Positions 8,510 to 22,431 of a stretch of DNA of 64,000 bases are shown here, piece by piece. Position 1 is the stretch's first letter. Every line of letters starts with the position of its first letter. The translations under genes were made by a program, and so were the position numbers. Origin of the DNA: Flectonema sp. DT1601 (Eukaryota > Euglenozoa > Diplonemea > Diplonemida > Diplonemidae); NCBI GenBank assembly GCA_964019425.1, contig OZ025842.1, positions 186,001-250,000 of the forward strand, written 5' to 3'. Under the pieces are notes generated by a model. The model made no database searches. It saw nothing but the letters and a program-made list of their open reading frames with translations, and was not told the origin of the DNA.

Positions 8510-11500
8510 GATTGTTGTATTGATTTTTAATAAAATATTATCTTTGAAGAAAATTGACTTATTAGACACAATACCAACACAACAGCAGTTCATTTTTGTT
8601 AGTTATTTTAGAGATAAAATAGATTAATTCAAAAAAAAGGAAACAACTCCCATAATATTATCGAATGATGATGATGTTAAGGACAAGCAACTTTACTTGC
8701 AGAAAAAAAGGAAAAAAAAGTAGTAAAGGCGGGGGAGAACAGGAAGGGAGCGGGATTTTTTTTAGTTTTTTTTTTTTTTTTAAAACTTTTTTGTACGAAG
8801 GTCAAAAAAGGAGAAAAAAAAAAAAAAAAAAAAGAAAAATCAACGATTTTCTTTATTATTATTATTATTTGTTAAAAATCCAAATCCACTAACCGTTACA
8901 TTTCAAAGGAGTCTCTGGAAATCATAAAGTAAAACCAATACGATAGAGTCATTCAAGCTGCTGAGTTACTCGTCTCACAGACATTCGATCAGCAGTCGCG
9001 AACTATTTCAGACGCGATTAGAATAGTAATCAATACTTAAAACTGTTGCAGCGCATATCACAACCAGACAAAAAAAAAAAAGAAAGAAAACGACACATGC
9101 ATTGAGTATTCCCATCAAGCTCTTCTTGTGTGGTCAGATGCTCTATGGAAACCACACTCAGATGCTCCAAATATGGAACACGCGCGTCGCGCAGAAAGTT
9201 CCTCAGGAATGACTTCTGTAGTCATTTATGTTGACAACGAGCGTCCGCAGAAACAGTCGCGCACATTGCCGTCTGGATTTATTAAAAAAACAAAAAGGGG
9301 AAAGAAAAATACATCTGTGCACAGGGGGCTGTCTTTCTTAGCATCACCCACAGATGCGTTTCTTTTTTACTTAGCTGTGAAAAACGGGATTTGCGTGCAC
9401 GCGGAAGTAAGCTCTCTTGTAGGACACACCAGTAAATTATTACAGCAATAAAAAAAAAATAAATAAATATAGAATATAGAAGAGGCACATTTTTAGAGGT
9501 AATGTGCAAATAAAATAGTCAATAGTGAAAGATTTGATGGCCTAACCGGTAGAACCGCATTGCGCAATCAAAATCAGGAAAGTGATTGCAAGTGAAGCAA
9601 CGAGGTCAGTCATACAATTTCCTAAGGATGAGACAGCCCAAAGTAACTCCAGTTGTAGTTCAATATACCTACAATCAAATAGAGATTTTTTTTTTTTTTT
9701 TTTTTTTTTCTGGCCCGTGAGAAATGAGCCTAGTCAGGAAGGAGAGCTAAACTCGTAATTACAATTTTTTTTTTTTTTCTTATATTCTTTACGGGTTTCT
9801 CACGTACATTAGTAAGACCAGTACTTTCCATTTTGATACACAAGAATCTAGCTAAAGGAGGCTAAATTCATGATTACCTCCTGTTACTAGCATTCAAATA
9901 GGCATTCCTCTCTTCCAATCAGACTAGGGTTTGACAGTCATAGAATAGCAAAACAAATATAAAAACATGGCAGAATCGAATACCTCAACAAAGCCTAGCT
10001 AGGAGGCTAAACCCTGAGGCGAACTCTTTTGGCCAGTAGTAGGGCGGCACATAAGAGAACAAAACCTGTAATTTGCAAACATAGCTTCATCAATGTTCCT
10101 TTTCATTCGCTCTTCCGGTAGAGCATAGCGAGAAGCTTCTTAGTTATTGTTTTTTTTTTTTTTTTTTTTTTTTGAGGGGGTTGAATATATATTTATGAAG
10201 AAATAAAACATCTGATGTCCGGATGTTAACTAAAATAAACTATTAGTTATAATACAATGACTACAGGTAACGTTACAATAGGGGAACACTCTGTAGATGA
10301 CGTAGAAGACATTACATTATAATAAATGCTTGTCGTGAACTCTGGAAAGGCAAGACCAGAGGTATAATGTAAATACGACAGAGTGTGGGTTTTTTGACCT
10401 ATGTAATTACTTTTCAATAAAAATAAATAATTATTCGAAAAAGGGTGGACATTTTTAAAAAAAAGAGAAAGAATAAAAAGAAGGGAGCAGTTTTCCTAAA
10501 CCTCTCCTTTTTTTTTTTTTTTTTTTTCGACATTCCTTCAGAATATGTAGTCTCGGTGGCTGATGCACATCAGATCCGGTGCCAAGAGCCTACTGGAAAA
10601 GACGTCCGACCACAACCGAGGAGTTTACCACGGAGGAATAACTGTACGTAGAAGTGGTGTTTTGTAACTGAACGAGAATATAAAATATGCTAATTTCACC
10701 AGTTACAACATTTGACAGAGAAAAAAAAAAAAAAAAAAAGAAAAAAGAAAAAAAGGTGTTATCGAATGAACTTAAATTTAGGTACAAAAACAACTTGAGT
10801 AAACAACAGAAGTGCTACCATCACTTTTTTCTAAAAGAAAAAAAAAAAAAAAAAAAAAAAAAAAAACGACGACGACAACAACAAAGACAGGCTGGGAATA
10901 TAAAAAAAAATAAAAAAAGGGGGGAAAAAAAAATGATGTAAAATTGATCTTGATATATGTGTTTTTGGTTCTCTGAGAATCAGTAAATGAATTTATTTTT
11001 TATCCGTTTACATCGCTGCAATACATGCGATTTAGAACTGTGGGTTGCATTCTATTTACTCTCCAAGAGAAGTACTTCTTTTCAATCATTTTGATGACAA
11101 TTATTGGCAGCAGCCAAACAAAAAGGAAAAACGGAACATTTTTTTTTTTTTATATATTTTTTTTTTTTAAATTGTCTATTTGTCTGCCGTCGATTTTTTT
11201 TTGTTTTTTTTTTTTTGTAATTTTTTTTGTTGATCTTTGATGGCCGTGATGAAGCACACTTTTGCACTCTGAAAATGCGCTTCTGCACAATAAGTGTGAG
11301 AGTAATAAAATTCCTACATAAAGGGGACAACACTTCGGATCTACTTGGTGATTGGTTTGGTAGAGGCGCCTATTGCATTGCAGAAGTCAGGAGGCAGGAA
11401 TATAATTTTCATTCCGTCACTAAAAAAACATAGATAAGAGGAAAAGAAGGAAAGAAGAGCAAAAAGCGACTGTTGCTCTTCTTCAGTAGTAAGCTAGTAG

Positions 11501-12175
11501 TCTGACTGGGCTTTGCAGCAAACAACCAAGGATCTTTGTTCATTTTTTTTTTCTTGTCAATCTCTTGCAAGTAGACTGTATCAATAACACAAATATACTG
11601 TGACGCGTCTGTACCTCAAAAGACTATTGTCGCATTCAACAACAAAACGAACAATGCCTTAACAACCTCTTTATGCAATCAAGGAAGTTATTTGGGATTA
11701 AAAACCCTATGAAACGAATCTTCGGCACTGTTCATTGTTGCCAACATTTTAAGGGAATAAGTTGAAATTACGTCGCCGATTCAGGATAGCAACTTTTTTT
11801 TCTTTTTTTGGTTGTATTTATTTTGTATTTTCGGCTGATAACTTTTTTTTTTTTTTTTTTTTTTTTTAAAACAGAAAAAGAGAGAATAATAAAAAGTTAG
11901 CGGAATTGAGAAAAATCGTCTGAAATAGAAACAAATCCAATGAACCAATGGAGTCTAATAACAGCAACACAAGAAAAATAACAATTTAGGAGAGAATGAA
12001 CATCCAGTAACTCCAAAGAACAATCATAACACCAGTCAAGGAAACTAGTGCGTAGTGTGGAGGGATCAGCAGAAAAAGTTTGGGGGGTAAGTGACCCGAA
12101 CAAAATCAAAACCGTGTTATTAATAAACAGGAGGAAAGGGAAAAAAGAAAAAAAAGAGAGAAAAAAGAAAGAAAG

Positions 12176-12206
<31 letters not shown>

Positions 12207-15200
12207 CCCTCGATGAACGCAAACCAAACGCTCACTCTCACCGCGTATGCGTTCCCGACGTAACCCGTGATTGCGAGTTCGTTTTTTAGTATAATTTATA
12301 ACTCCGTCACTTGCCACGATATACTTCAGCTTGATTATTTCTTTTTATAATAATTTTTTATCGTAGTCAGGGAAGTCAAAACCTCTGGAGAAGCTGTCAT
12401 TCAATACCACACATTTAAAACATTTGCTTCCTTACTAGAAACAACACAAACCACAATCACGAGACGCAAGAAACAGCCCAGCAGCATTTATAGAGCAGGT
12501 TGCGCGGGGCATTTGTTCTATGTAATGTCTTCAACGCAGTAAGGCTCCATGCTAACTTTGTAAATTAAAAAATGCTTCTCCAGATAAAACAATTTCTACC
12601 GTGTATGATTAGCTTGTTATGTGCCAACCGCTACTCCGGTTTTAAGAGTTGCCTTTTTTTTTTTTTTTTTTTTTTTTTCCCTTGCTCATGTAGTAAATAT
12701 ATATAACCGCTGACGAAAGTGCGGCTTCAGTTTGTGAAGGAGGCTCGCATCAGGTTAGCAGCAAGGAGGAGTGCTATACAGTCTTGCTGGAATTTCGTTC
12801 TCTATTTTTATTAAGATTTTGAAAAGGAACATCAGAATGGGGCAAGAGGACATCTAGTCTCCTTTGCTGTTTTCCTTTTGTAAGACGGGAATAATCCGAA
12901 AGAAAAAAAAAGAAAAGAAAAAAAACGTTTGAAGAAATAAAATAAAAATAAGCAAGGAGCTTCAGGACTGCGTCAAGATGAGTGAATTTTTGTGAAACAA
13001 AAAGAGAGGCGTTAAACAGCTTACCTCCACCCACGAAGCACGAATAGTACAGAGACACCCACAAGGCAGTCACGTTTTTTTTAAAAAGTAAAGACGACCA
13101 ACACCAGATACTTGAATAATAATAATTGGAATTTAGTATTTTAAATGCCAAAGATCTATCTTTGCCTAGTCACATAACAGGACTGGACTGATGCAAACAA
13201 AGAACGAACAACTCTCGCAAAGATAGCTGTGAGTTGCTAAATCTGAACAGTCACTACCGTCTGTGGTGGGGCACGGGGGAAAGACTTCCCACGCTTTAGA
13301 GAAGCACACGTAGAAGTACAGGTGGAAAAGTAGACAATAACGAGGAAAAAATAAAATAATAACAAAAAGAAGAACAAATAATTGAGCGTGTGTCAGCTTG
13401 AGCATCTGAGTACGATGAACCGAAACAAAGTTACGCAGTAGGTTATGTAGGTTATGGTATAAAAACCTGCCTAGTAGCGGGTGTTGTTAATTAAGATTCA
13501 AAAAAGTGAATACTAACAAACACAGACCTTGACATCTGCAATACTCATATTTCAAAAAAAAAAAAAAAACAGTAATTTTTTTTTTTTTCCCGTAAGGTAA
13601 CTTTCTTTCACTACCTCCTACGAACGGAGGTGTGGTAAGAGTGATTCAAACTGTTCTTCTACTTCCGACTGCCGTCTATTAACGGATATTCAGAGCGTAA
13701 CCCACCTAATCAGTGACCGAACTCGATAGTTCAATAAACACATCACTCAGTTAGACTGTAGGAGGTCACCGTAAAAAATAATTAGTAGTGGTGGAGTACA
13801 AAATACAAAAAGAGACGAAAAAAAAAAAAAAAGAAAACTGATAATCGTTAAATCGCACTAGTTGGGGAGAGAGAGTTTAAAAAGAGTGAGAGTAGGGGGG
13901 AGCAAAGTCAGAAACTCTATTCATTTCCTACTTTGAATTCGTTCTGTTTTGTTCTTAATTTTTCTTCTTCATGTTTATTCTTTTTTGCACAGCAAGGATT
14001 AAGCAGAAAAAGTATACCTTTTACGACTACACAGCCATAAAAGATAACCTAAGAACCCAAATAGAATAGTTTTTTTTTTTAAAACAAAAAAGGGTTTGAC
14101 AGACACCAGTGTCGCGCGCATAGTAAAAATATGACGCCCAAAGAAGGATCCAGAATATGAACAGGTAAACAAGTCGACGACGTCATAAATATTTTTACTC
14201 AAATAAAAATTCTATCTTTATGAACGATAAAAGAAAGGAAACTTTGACAAGGGAAGCTGACGAGCTGACTAACCTCTGTTGCCTAAAAGGAGAGAACATT
14301 AAAAGGGTAAGCGTATAGCAAAATGAAGCCGTCAAATAGTAAGGGGTAGCGTAGCTGATCATTGCCAGTAGTAGTACCTTTATTCTTTCTTTTTCTTTAT
14401 TTCTTTTTTTTTTTTTTCCTTTTGGTTGTTTTTTTCATATTCATTTAGTTGGACGCGTCACTATCCAGCAATTATTCTAAAATTGTGTAGAGAAACTATC
14501 AGATAAAACAGAGTGTGGAAGAGAGGGAAAACTATTTAGTAGTTTAGGGGGGTGGAAATAGTAATAGCAGCTAGCGGTGAGCAATTTCAGAACATAATTT
14601 CTTCACTCTCTTAAAAAGACTTTGCGTGCACGAGTGGATCAGACCAGATAGCTGCCGCCAATGTGACGGGGAGGCGGGTCAGCTACGATGCATAAATCAA
14701 CTGCACAGCACAATGAAGTCAAACACGACCAACAAAAAGTAACTAAAGAAAAAGGGGAATGACTGGGGGGGTAGCGCGTGTTTCATGATGTGTAGATTTA
14801 AAAAAAAAAAAAAAAAAAAATTGATAAAAATTTAAAAAAAAGAAAAACCACAATGATAAACGACAATGACAACAGCTAACTCGATATCGCTTAGTTTAGG
14901 GAGTACCGAAAAGTCAATTGCAAACTAAATTAAATCCAAGAATCTACATGCATGTGTCAGTTTAATGCTTACTCAAAAGGAAGTGGCTTACATACTCATT
15001 TTGACGCCACTGTATGCGCACGAATCGTAAGCCTATTTCTTATAAAAAGGGATACGGCGTTTATGTGCTAGCCAACATTCATTTTGTTTTAAACACTACA
15101 TTTATCAGGTTGTTAATAAAGCAAAAGAAAAAATATAAATAAAAATAACCACGCGCTCCTCTCACCACTAGTCTAACCTTTTGCTTTTTTAATTATTAAT

Positions 15201-15310
15201 AATAAGGAAATGAATAACATTAACATTATTGTTTCGTCATTGTTGTGGTTCAGGAGAAAATGTTTTTCTGATTGCAAAATCGCTGCCACTGCGTAAATAG
15301 AAAGCAGTAG

Positions 15311-15344
<34 letters not shown>

Positions 15345-18205
15345 TTTTTTTTTTTTTAATGGAAAGTCTGCAGTTGACCTCCTAACAAGACAAGGGAAAA
15401 GGTGAAATGTATTACAAAAAAAAATATAAAAAAAAAAAAAGAGAAAAAAAAAACTATTTATCAAAGCTGCTACTGCGTGTGGAATTTCGAAAGAAATGGC
15501 CCGGCGGTTCGCACGGACTTTACTTGCGCTACCAGCCTGGCAGTGATTATGGTAATTGTGATTTTCAAACCGAGGATTTTGTAGTCTTGGAGCTTGCGGT
15601 AAATTCGCACCCTTCTTGACCAATAGCCAATCAGCTGAAAACTTTCGATTCCCCACTGCCCCCAGGGTATTAGCGCTGATAGGAACCTTTAATTTTCTTT
15701 TTATTGTTTTTTTTTAAGTATTATTATTATTATTATTATTATTTTTTTTTTTTGCAAAAATACCTTCGCAGACCAAAATATACAGGCGCATAACTGCATT
15801 AGCTCGTTTGGCGCGCTAGTACCTGCGTGAAATGTGAGGGGGAAAAAAAAAAAGGTGCGGGAGGCAAAAAATTACCACTTCAGTTGCTACTTTTAAGTTA
15901 ATATTCCAAAAGTTTGAGAGGGCCGCCTTTTCCGGTGTTCGCGATGCATATAATCTTCTCATTCTTTTTCCTACAAAGGAATGCTGAATAGCATTTTGTG
16001 TGGAGAATTCGTAGCCTTCGTTATTTTGCATCTAACATATTTAGTACCGGGTTGCGTGCACAATCCACACTTTCTAGTTATTTTTCTTTTACACTTTTTT
16101 TTTTTTTTTTTTTTTTTTTGATTGTTTTTGCGGCTGTGAGTATCAGCGCGCTATCGCATGTGTTGTGATCAATGTACAAGAGCTAAAGGAGAGAAGTGGG
16201 GGTAGCAAAAGTGAACTTTGCCAACTGTAGTAGCTTCCTCTACTTTTCTTGCTCCAGTGCACTGCATTATTCTGAGGTATACAACTCAGTGATTTCTTTT
16301 CTTACTATTTTATTATACGAAAAATCCCTGCTGTTCGTTTCTTTTTCCATACTCTCTTTACTTTTATTTTTTTTTTTCCTTTTTCTTTCATCTTTTTTTT
16401 TCTAAATATAGGGTTGGCACTTCAATATAAAAAATAAAAATAAAAAAGTAAGTCTGCAGAACTCATGGAATGACGGGACAAAACAGGATTAATTATATCC
16501 CGGAGACACAGACACAGATAAGCACACGGTCGCATATGGTATATTTTATTTTGAATTTTATAATACTATTCCGCTATGAGTGCTCCGCAGTACGTTCAAA
16601 ATACAAGGAAACATTTTTCATTCTTTCCTCCTTCCATAAAGGATTCTTTTTTTTTTTTTTTTTTTTTTTTCGATCGGTATAAGTTGTGAGGATAGGAAAA
16701 GGGACCACAACGAAGACACGTACTAAACTATTGGATGCAAATAAATCACAGGGGGGAGATTATTATTATTATTTTTCTTTTTTTTTTTTTTTAAAATATG
16801 CTATATGCCTGGACCTCTGAATCACTGTCTTTCTTTCCTTCTGTTCACGTAACAGAACAATCGACAATGTATGCTAGGATGAATTGTAACACGGCTAGAA
16901 TGATAGGGGAATGAATATGATATAATGGAACAAGGATCTGTTTTTGTTCTTTTTGTTCTTTTTTCTTCTTTTTTTCCCCCTTTGTTTTCTTTTCAATTTT
17001 TTTTTTTTCCCCAAACAGATTTTTTTTTCACTAGTTCAAACAAAATCAATCAAACAACTAACACAGCAGCAGCAACCAACAGCGCAAGGAATACCCACAC
17101 CGGACACTATTCTGTATAGGTGCGCGTGCGTGAATGTGTGAAGTGTGTTCGTTTCAGAAAAAAACAATTTTTTGCATTACTTTTACCAGGTCAATGAACC
17201 AACAAGCACTTGTTCGAATTCAAAAAAACAATAATTTTTTTAACAAACTTGCTGGTGGCAGTATATGCAAAGAATAATCTCCTGTCTCGTAAAAAAACCC
17301 CGACTCACAGTAATGATAAAATATGAAACAATAGAACGGGGGGAGAAATATGTGAGAAAGAAAACAAATAAAAGCCTTTGCACATCTAAACATGAATCAC
17401 GATAGAAGGTTTATGGGTTTTGTATTTTACGAGAAAGAGATCATTTTCACTACTCACAATAACACATATGATCGTCTTATCATAGGTTTTTTTTTTTTTT
17501 ATAGTACATTTTCTTAGTCACGATTGTGAGGCAAGAGGACTTTTTCTTCACTTTTTTCTCACAGTTGATAATTTCATTCGAAAAAAAAAAAAAAAAAAAT
17601 ACACCTCAAGTGTGTTGTAATACAATTTTTTATGATATAATTGAAGTATGGAAAAAACTAGAAAAAAAAAAAAAAAAACACCCTTTTTTTTTTCACTAGT
17701 GGGGAATTTTATTGATCTTTTTTTTTTTTTTTTTTTTTCCTTTTTCGATTCGGCGCAGCACATCAGATTCGTCATCTCTCGCATTTTTATTTTTTTCTTT
17801 CCACATGCCCACGATGATATATAAGTGATTAGTGGATAAAGAAGTAACCGAAGTCAGTTGCATGTCGTGAAAAAAAAGTATGCTACTGACTTCTCCTTTA
17901 GTACAGCCCGCAGTGAAAACATAAAAAGAAATATGACAAGTATTAGTAATAAGAAAAAAAAACACAAAGGATGAGGATCAAGTAATTGTGGTGCTGAAGT
18001 TCTGTATTTTATGAGAATAATTGAATGCGGCTACGCACAAAATAATCTCATAAGGAATACTAGTTTGGTCACTACGCATTTCATCACAATTGCTAAAGAG
18101 TGTGGCTGATAGAGAGGGTAATAGAGAAAAAAACTAAATAAAAAAAGGCTGGTTTAATGTTGACACCACTTAACTATGTTAAAAAAAAACGTGAGAGAGT
18201 TTGGG

Positions 18206-18240
<35 letters not shown>

Positions 18241-18821
18241 CGAGAAAGAAAACTCGCCCCTCCCGCAGAAAATGTCATCAGATAACATCCTTGTAAAAAA
18301 AAAAAAAAAAAAAAAAAATAGCGCCTATCTCGGAATTGTTTACCACGCAGACGACCTCTTCAGTTAAGTGGCACTGTCCGTTCTAGGATGATCATGCACA
18401 AAAAGAAACCTAAAGTAGCAACAGTCTCAATCAAAAAGTCATAACGGCAGATAATCATATCTCCGTCAACAACACAGCAGTTCGATATTTACAAAAAATT
18501 TACCATCAATGATCATATAATAATTTATTATTATGATATATTTTTTTCTTTTTCTTTTTTTTTTTTCTTGGTTTTTTCGAACCGCATATCTCCCCCGGGG
18601 CTCACACAGGTTCCAAAAAAAGTAAAATATAATACACCATTTGGGGACTTCGGACCTGCTGAGAACCGTCAGTGATCACAACATGAGGAGTAGAGTCAGC
18701 TTGCAACAAACAAACAAAGAGAAAGAAATAAAAAAGAATTGATAAAAGACAACCATCATTTGCGTGAATTTTTTTTTTGTTCCTCTGCTGGCTTTGTAAC
18801 CATCGCAGCAACCAGCGTGAA

Positions 18822-18856
<35 letters not shown>

Positions 18857-19861
18857 TTTTTTCTGCTCCAATACGGTCAACAGCAGAAACGAAAGCAAGA
18901 AGATAACTAAAAACAAGAAAAAAAAATCCAAAAAAACAAAATCTCAACACGCGATACCATAACTGAGGTAAGAAAGGCACGTGAAAAAAAAAAAAGTACT
19001 GACACGCAGAATCTGATTGCGTGTCGTATTTGCGGAAAAGGAATTTCCTGATTCCTTTAAGAAAAAAAAAAAAGGAATCCGGTCAAAGGCAATATGGGAT
19101 TTCAAAAACCATCACATCCACATTCAGGGAAACCAAAAAAAAACTATTTTCTACCAATATTACCGGGGTATCGCAATTCTAATTTTATTTGACTGCTGTT
19201 GGGCAGACTCGTGACAAAAAAAAAGGGGAAGTGACAAAAAAAGAGGTTTTTTTTTTTTTTTTTTTTTTTTTTTCATTAAATTTTCTTCTCTGATTTCTTT
19301 CTCTCATAAAAAATGGAGAACTAAGAAAAAAAAAAAAAAAAAATATAATACAACACCTACTGTTTCGAATATCCTTCTTTTTTTTTTTTTATTTTTTTTT
19401 TTTTTTTATTTGGTGGACCTCTTCTTGGTACGGGGTGGGATTAACCTAAGCGCAATGTAAGGTACACAACGACAACATGACAGACTTGTGTAGTACAACA
19501 GCAAAGGCTCTTTTCTCATATATATATAAATTTTTTTTTTTGTTTGTTAAATTCTTTGTTTTTTGTACTTTATTGGGATACAAAAAATTTTCGTATCCAT
19601 CTGAGCTCGGAAAACAATTTTTTTTTTTTTTTTTTTTTCTTCTTTTGTTAACAATAATCGAATGATTGAAAGACCAACAACTTTCGATTTCCTCATTCTT
19701 CTATATATTTCATTCCAATTCTGTTCTGATTAACTTACACACTACTCTTGAATTCTATGAGGAGTTCTTCATTTCCTTTACCCTCCCCTCTATTCATATT
19801 ATTTTTTATTCTTTTTTTTTTTTCCCCTTCTTCCGATATTCTTTTTTTTTTTCTTCCAATT

Positions 19862-19893
<32 letters not shown>

Positions 19894-20196
19894 TACTTTC
19901 TTCTCAAAAGTAACCAGAGTAATTAGAAGCGAAACTGTAATGGGGGAGAATATAAGAAAAAAAAAAAAGAAAAAGAAAAAAAAAAAAAAACAAGATGAAA
20001 AAAAGAAGACTACGTAAACTATTGTTCTTTTTTTTTTTTTTTGTTAATGATTTTTTTTTCCTTTTTTTTTTTTTTTTTTTTCTTTGATTATATCATAACT
20101 GGCTGCTGGTAACGCCAGGAAGCACCTTTCCGATGACTGGTACTTGTCAAGTTCTGCTTGTGTGTGTACTTTGCTGACCAGCGTTTTCTCAGTGAA
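8510..20196. other. Gene desert of about 11.7 kb, rich in A/T homopolymer runs
   Basis: Neither strand shows a gene with coding-like composition or splice-joinable exons. Long A or T runs (12-33 nt) recur every few hundred bases, for example 9689-9709, 10151-10173, 11842-11868, 12655-12678, 15311-15339 and 18208-18240. There is a TTA microsatellite at about 15719-15743. Short open frames here are mostly Lys- or Phe-rich products of the runs. Three loosely similar 30-nt phrases (around 9742, 9855 and 10005, each containing GCTAAA with GAGG/GAG nearby) are the only other repetition noticed. No tRNA-like B box was found by eye. Confidence 0.6.
15719..15743. repeat. TTA/TAT trinucleotide microsatellite
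   Basis: About eight ATT/TTA triplets followed by a T run, within the gene desert. A similar TAT array lies at about 40728-40748. Confidence 0.8.
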
Positions 20197-20626
20197 CTAT
20201 GCCTCTTCTAGAGAGCTGTTTTTTTATTTATGATACTCCGACTGAAATATTTGCAATCAGTTTGATTAAGGTAAACACATACCAGCCAGATAACTGCACA
20301 GGCTCCCAACTTGCATCCGACGCAGATGACAATGTGGTGCTGTAAGGAGATAAAGATGCTCCCTTCTGGTAATGATGATAAGGTTGTCTCTGAAGCCAGT
20401 TCATTAAAGTGAATTGTCCAGGGTACCCACCACCCTGCATCATGTTTAACTTCATAAGCTTTGCCTCGGCCTCGGCCGTTTCTGCCTGTGTAGGTTCGAC
20501 AAACTCTTCTTCACCCAATAAGTCTAACTGGTCACATTCATCAAGGCTGTGCTTCAGCGGCTGTAAGCACGGTGGAGAAGGTGGGTTTGATACCTGGCTG
20601 CTGGTGAATGACGCTGGGCGGAACAT
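20197..20626 (-). CDS. Small unknown protein, 120 aa
   Basis: The start at 20626 (MFRPASFTSS) is set by a very good acceptor (TTTTTTTTGTTACAG, CAG at 20655-20657) 28 nt upstream. Exon 1 is 20626-20283. A GTATGTGTTT donor follows, and the acceptor AAAAAAACAG gives exon 2 20215-20197 ending CSLEEA, with a 67-nt intron like others here. A nearer acceptor (ATTTCAG, exon from 20241) would also stay open but needs a 41-nt intron. The protein is Ser/Pro-rich at the N-terminus, has an acidic patch (DLLGEEEFVEPTQAETAEAE) and looks disordered. No family recognised; it could be an RNA-binding or adaptor peptide, but nothing proves this. Confidence 0.65.
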
Positions 20627-20872
20627 TTTGGACGTTGTGGAAAGGTGTGGATTACTGTAACAAAAAAAATAATAATAATCCCCCGTAGTACACTCAAAAA
20701 AAAGTAGTAAAATCAAACCAATGTTGAGTATTTCTTTCTTTTCTTCTTTTCTTATCCATTGCACCATGAGGCGCATTCAATCATACTCTCTTTTCCCTCA
20801 AGTTCGTAGATCATGTGTAAGCATTAGCTTAGCAACAGTGAAATCTAATTCACAATATTGAGCACACTTTTT

Positions 20873-21853
20873 CTAACAAGAAGCTTCGTTCTCTTTTAGT
20901 ACAGTAAGTCTGACTAACCGCAGACTGTTAACAAAAGACATCGCCGTAAATATAAATAACGAAAAATCATAATTACCAACAACAGAAGGAATGGTTAACG
21001 ACAACAGTCCAGATGATGCTGTTAAGAAAGGTGCTTCAGCTGGAACGGTAAGAGACTTATTTACAAAGAGTGATGCAGCAAGAGATGACGAGAATGGTAA
21101 CACCATCCATAAGAAAGTGTGACATGCAGATCTCAAACGACTTACCTCAGGACGTTTAATAAAGAACCCAGAGAAGGATATTAAGCAGCAGCTGAGTGCA
21201 ACTAATTGCTGATCGATAGGCCATCTCTTTATACCAACTTGTAGTGACCACACATTTAATTGTTCTTCTGTAATGTCATCATCCTCAATGCGCATTATCT
21301 CTTCTAGTTGGTCATCGTTGAGAGCACCAAGATTGTTTTTAACATAATTCTCATGACTCTTCTTAGTGGCTGCTACAAATTTTCTTTTTCCAATAGAAGT
21401 TAATGTAGCAGGTCCTATACGACCAACAGTACATAGAAAGTACTGATCAACATAGGAACGGGTGAATGGGTTTAGTGTGAAACCAGAAACGCTTCCTTCT
21501 ACTGGATTGCCGAAACCACCGCGAGCACGTTGTTTGTATGTTCGGACAGCGAATGTTGAATAATCCCTGTAGATTAAAACTAAGTGGTGGGGATTGGTAC
21601 TCTTCATTAGTTCTGATACTTTGTAGTAATCATTTTCATTCAGAGAATCAGATATTCTCCCAACTCTTCCTCTCACAAATAATTCATCACTCAGATCACA
21701 ATAACCCCCATAGTAGTCGAAAAAATTACCCCTCAACTCATTTTCAGGTCGAGTATGAACCGGAATCGCGTCTGACGATGGTACTGAAGCGACGACTTCT
21801 AACAACCCTTGCTCTTCAGGACCTGGAATCCAATAATCTATATTCACTGACAT
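20873..21853 (-). CDS. Unknown protein with C-terminal membrane segments, 326 aa
   Basis: ATG at 21853 (MSVNIDYWIPGPEEQGLLEV) lies 13 nt after an acceptor (ACTATCTCAG, CAG at 21867-21869). The N-terminal 200 residues are soluble, with a mixed alpha/beta look and Tyr/Arg-rich segments. The C-terminal 125 residues carry about three hydrophobic segments (LVALSCCLISFSGFFI; HTFLWMVLPFSSSLAASLFV; FSLFIFTAMSFVNSL), so the protein is probably anchored in an inner membrane. A strong donor-like GTAAGT occurs at about 21146, but the frame stays open through it, so I keep one exon; a short alternative intron cannot be excluded. Family not recognised. Confidence 0.75.
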   Translation of the reverse strand: MSVNIDYWIPGPEEQGLLEVVASVPSSDAIPVHTRPENELRGNFFDYYGGYCDLSDELFVRGRVGRISDSLNENDYYKVSELMKSTNPHHLVLIYRDYSTFAVRTYKQRARGGFGNPVEGSVSGFTLNPFTRSYVDQYFLCTVGRIGPATLTSIGKRKFVAATKKSHENYVKNNLGALNDDQLEEIMRIEDDDITEEQLNVWSLQVGIKRWPIDQQLVALSCCLISFSGFFIKRPEVSRLRSACHTFLWMVLPFSSSLAASLFVNKSLTVPAEAPFLTASSGLLSLTIPSVVGNYDFSLFIFTAMSFVNSLRLVRLTVLKENEASC

Positions 21854-21869
21854 CTTTTTATGTTTTCTG

Positions 21870-22431
21870 AGATAGTTGTGTATTATATTAAAATCAAACA
21901 TTTAGTAGTACTAATTTATTTTTTTCAAAGCCTGTTGATGTGCGACACAAATCAAACATCAACAATAACCAAATATACATAATGCTGGTGTCGCGGTTAT
22001 GTATAATTGCGCCGTTCGGTCGACAATTAAAATTACGAAAAAAATCTTTTTTTTCTTTTTTTTTTCCCTTCTCGAAAACGGAATTTTTTTTCTCTTTTTT
22101 TTTTTTTTTTTTCTTTTGTTAACAACGAACGCGACAGCAAAAGAGAACCCTGCTGTAATTATACATTGACAAGGAGGTGCACATAGGCCTCCACAAGGTG
22201 ACAAAGTAGCTCCACGCAGACACCAACACTAACGGAACTTATCTGCTTTGGGATTGCCAGATAATGTACCCTTCTAAAACTATAACGTTGGGACTGAAAA
22301 ACGACCTTTCAGTGGATAAGAAGATCAAAAGATCTTTTTTGAAAAAAAAAAAAGAAAAAAAAAAAAAAGGGAAGGAAAACTAGTTAAAGCTACGCTGCAA
22401 TATAACACCGATAGATGATCCAGCCGGAGTT
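21870..22431. other. Intergenic with A/T runs
   Basis: Runs of T at 22048-22065 and 22097-22112 and A-rich stretches at 22340-22369. One AATATAACACC word at 22399-22409, just past the stop codon of the AtuA-like gene. No gene seen. Confidence 0.6.

Noticed and set aside
8492-8593. N-terminal extension of the J protein to 8593
   Set aside because: An acceptor at 8507-8509 lies between it and the better start, and the extension is A/T-biased.
9128-9451. 107-codon plus-strand frame in the gene desert
   Set aside because: Isolated, opposite to all genes, no splice or domain support; composition of the stretch is somewhat coding-like but not enough to call.
12048-12317. Overlapping short frames around an A-rich run
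   Set aside because: Products are runs of Lys or Phe created by homopolymers.
21100-21160. GTAAGT donor inside the unknown membrane-protein gene
   Set aside because: The frame stays open with membrane-like composition beyond it; no good acceptor at the usual 60-90 nt restores a better protein.
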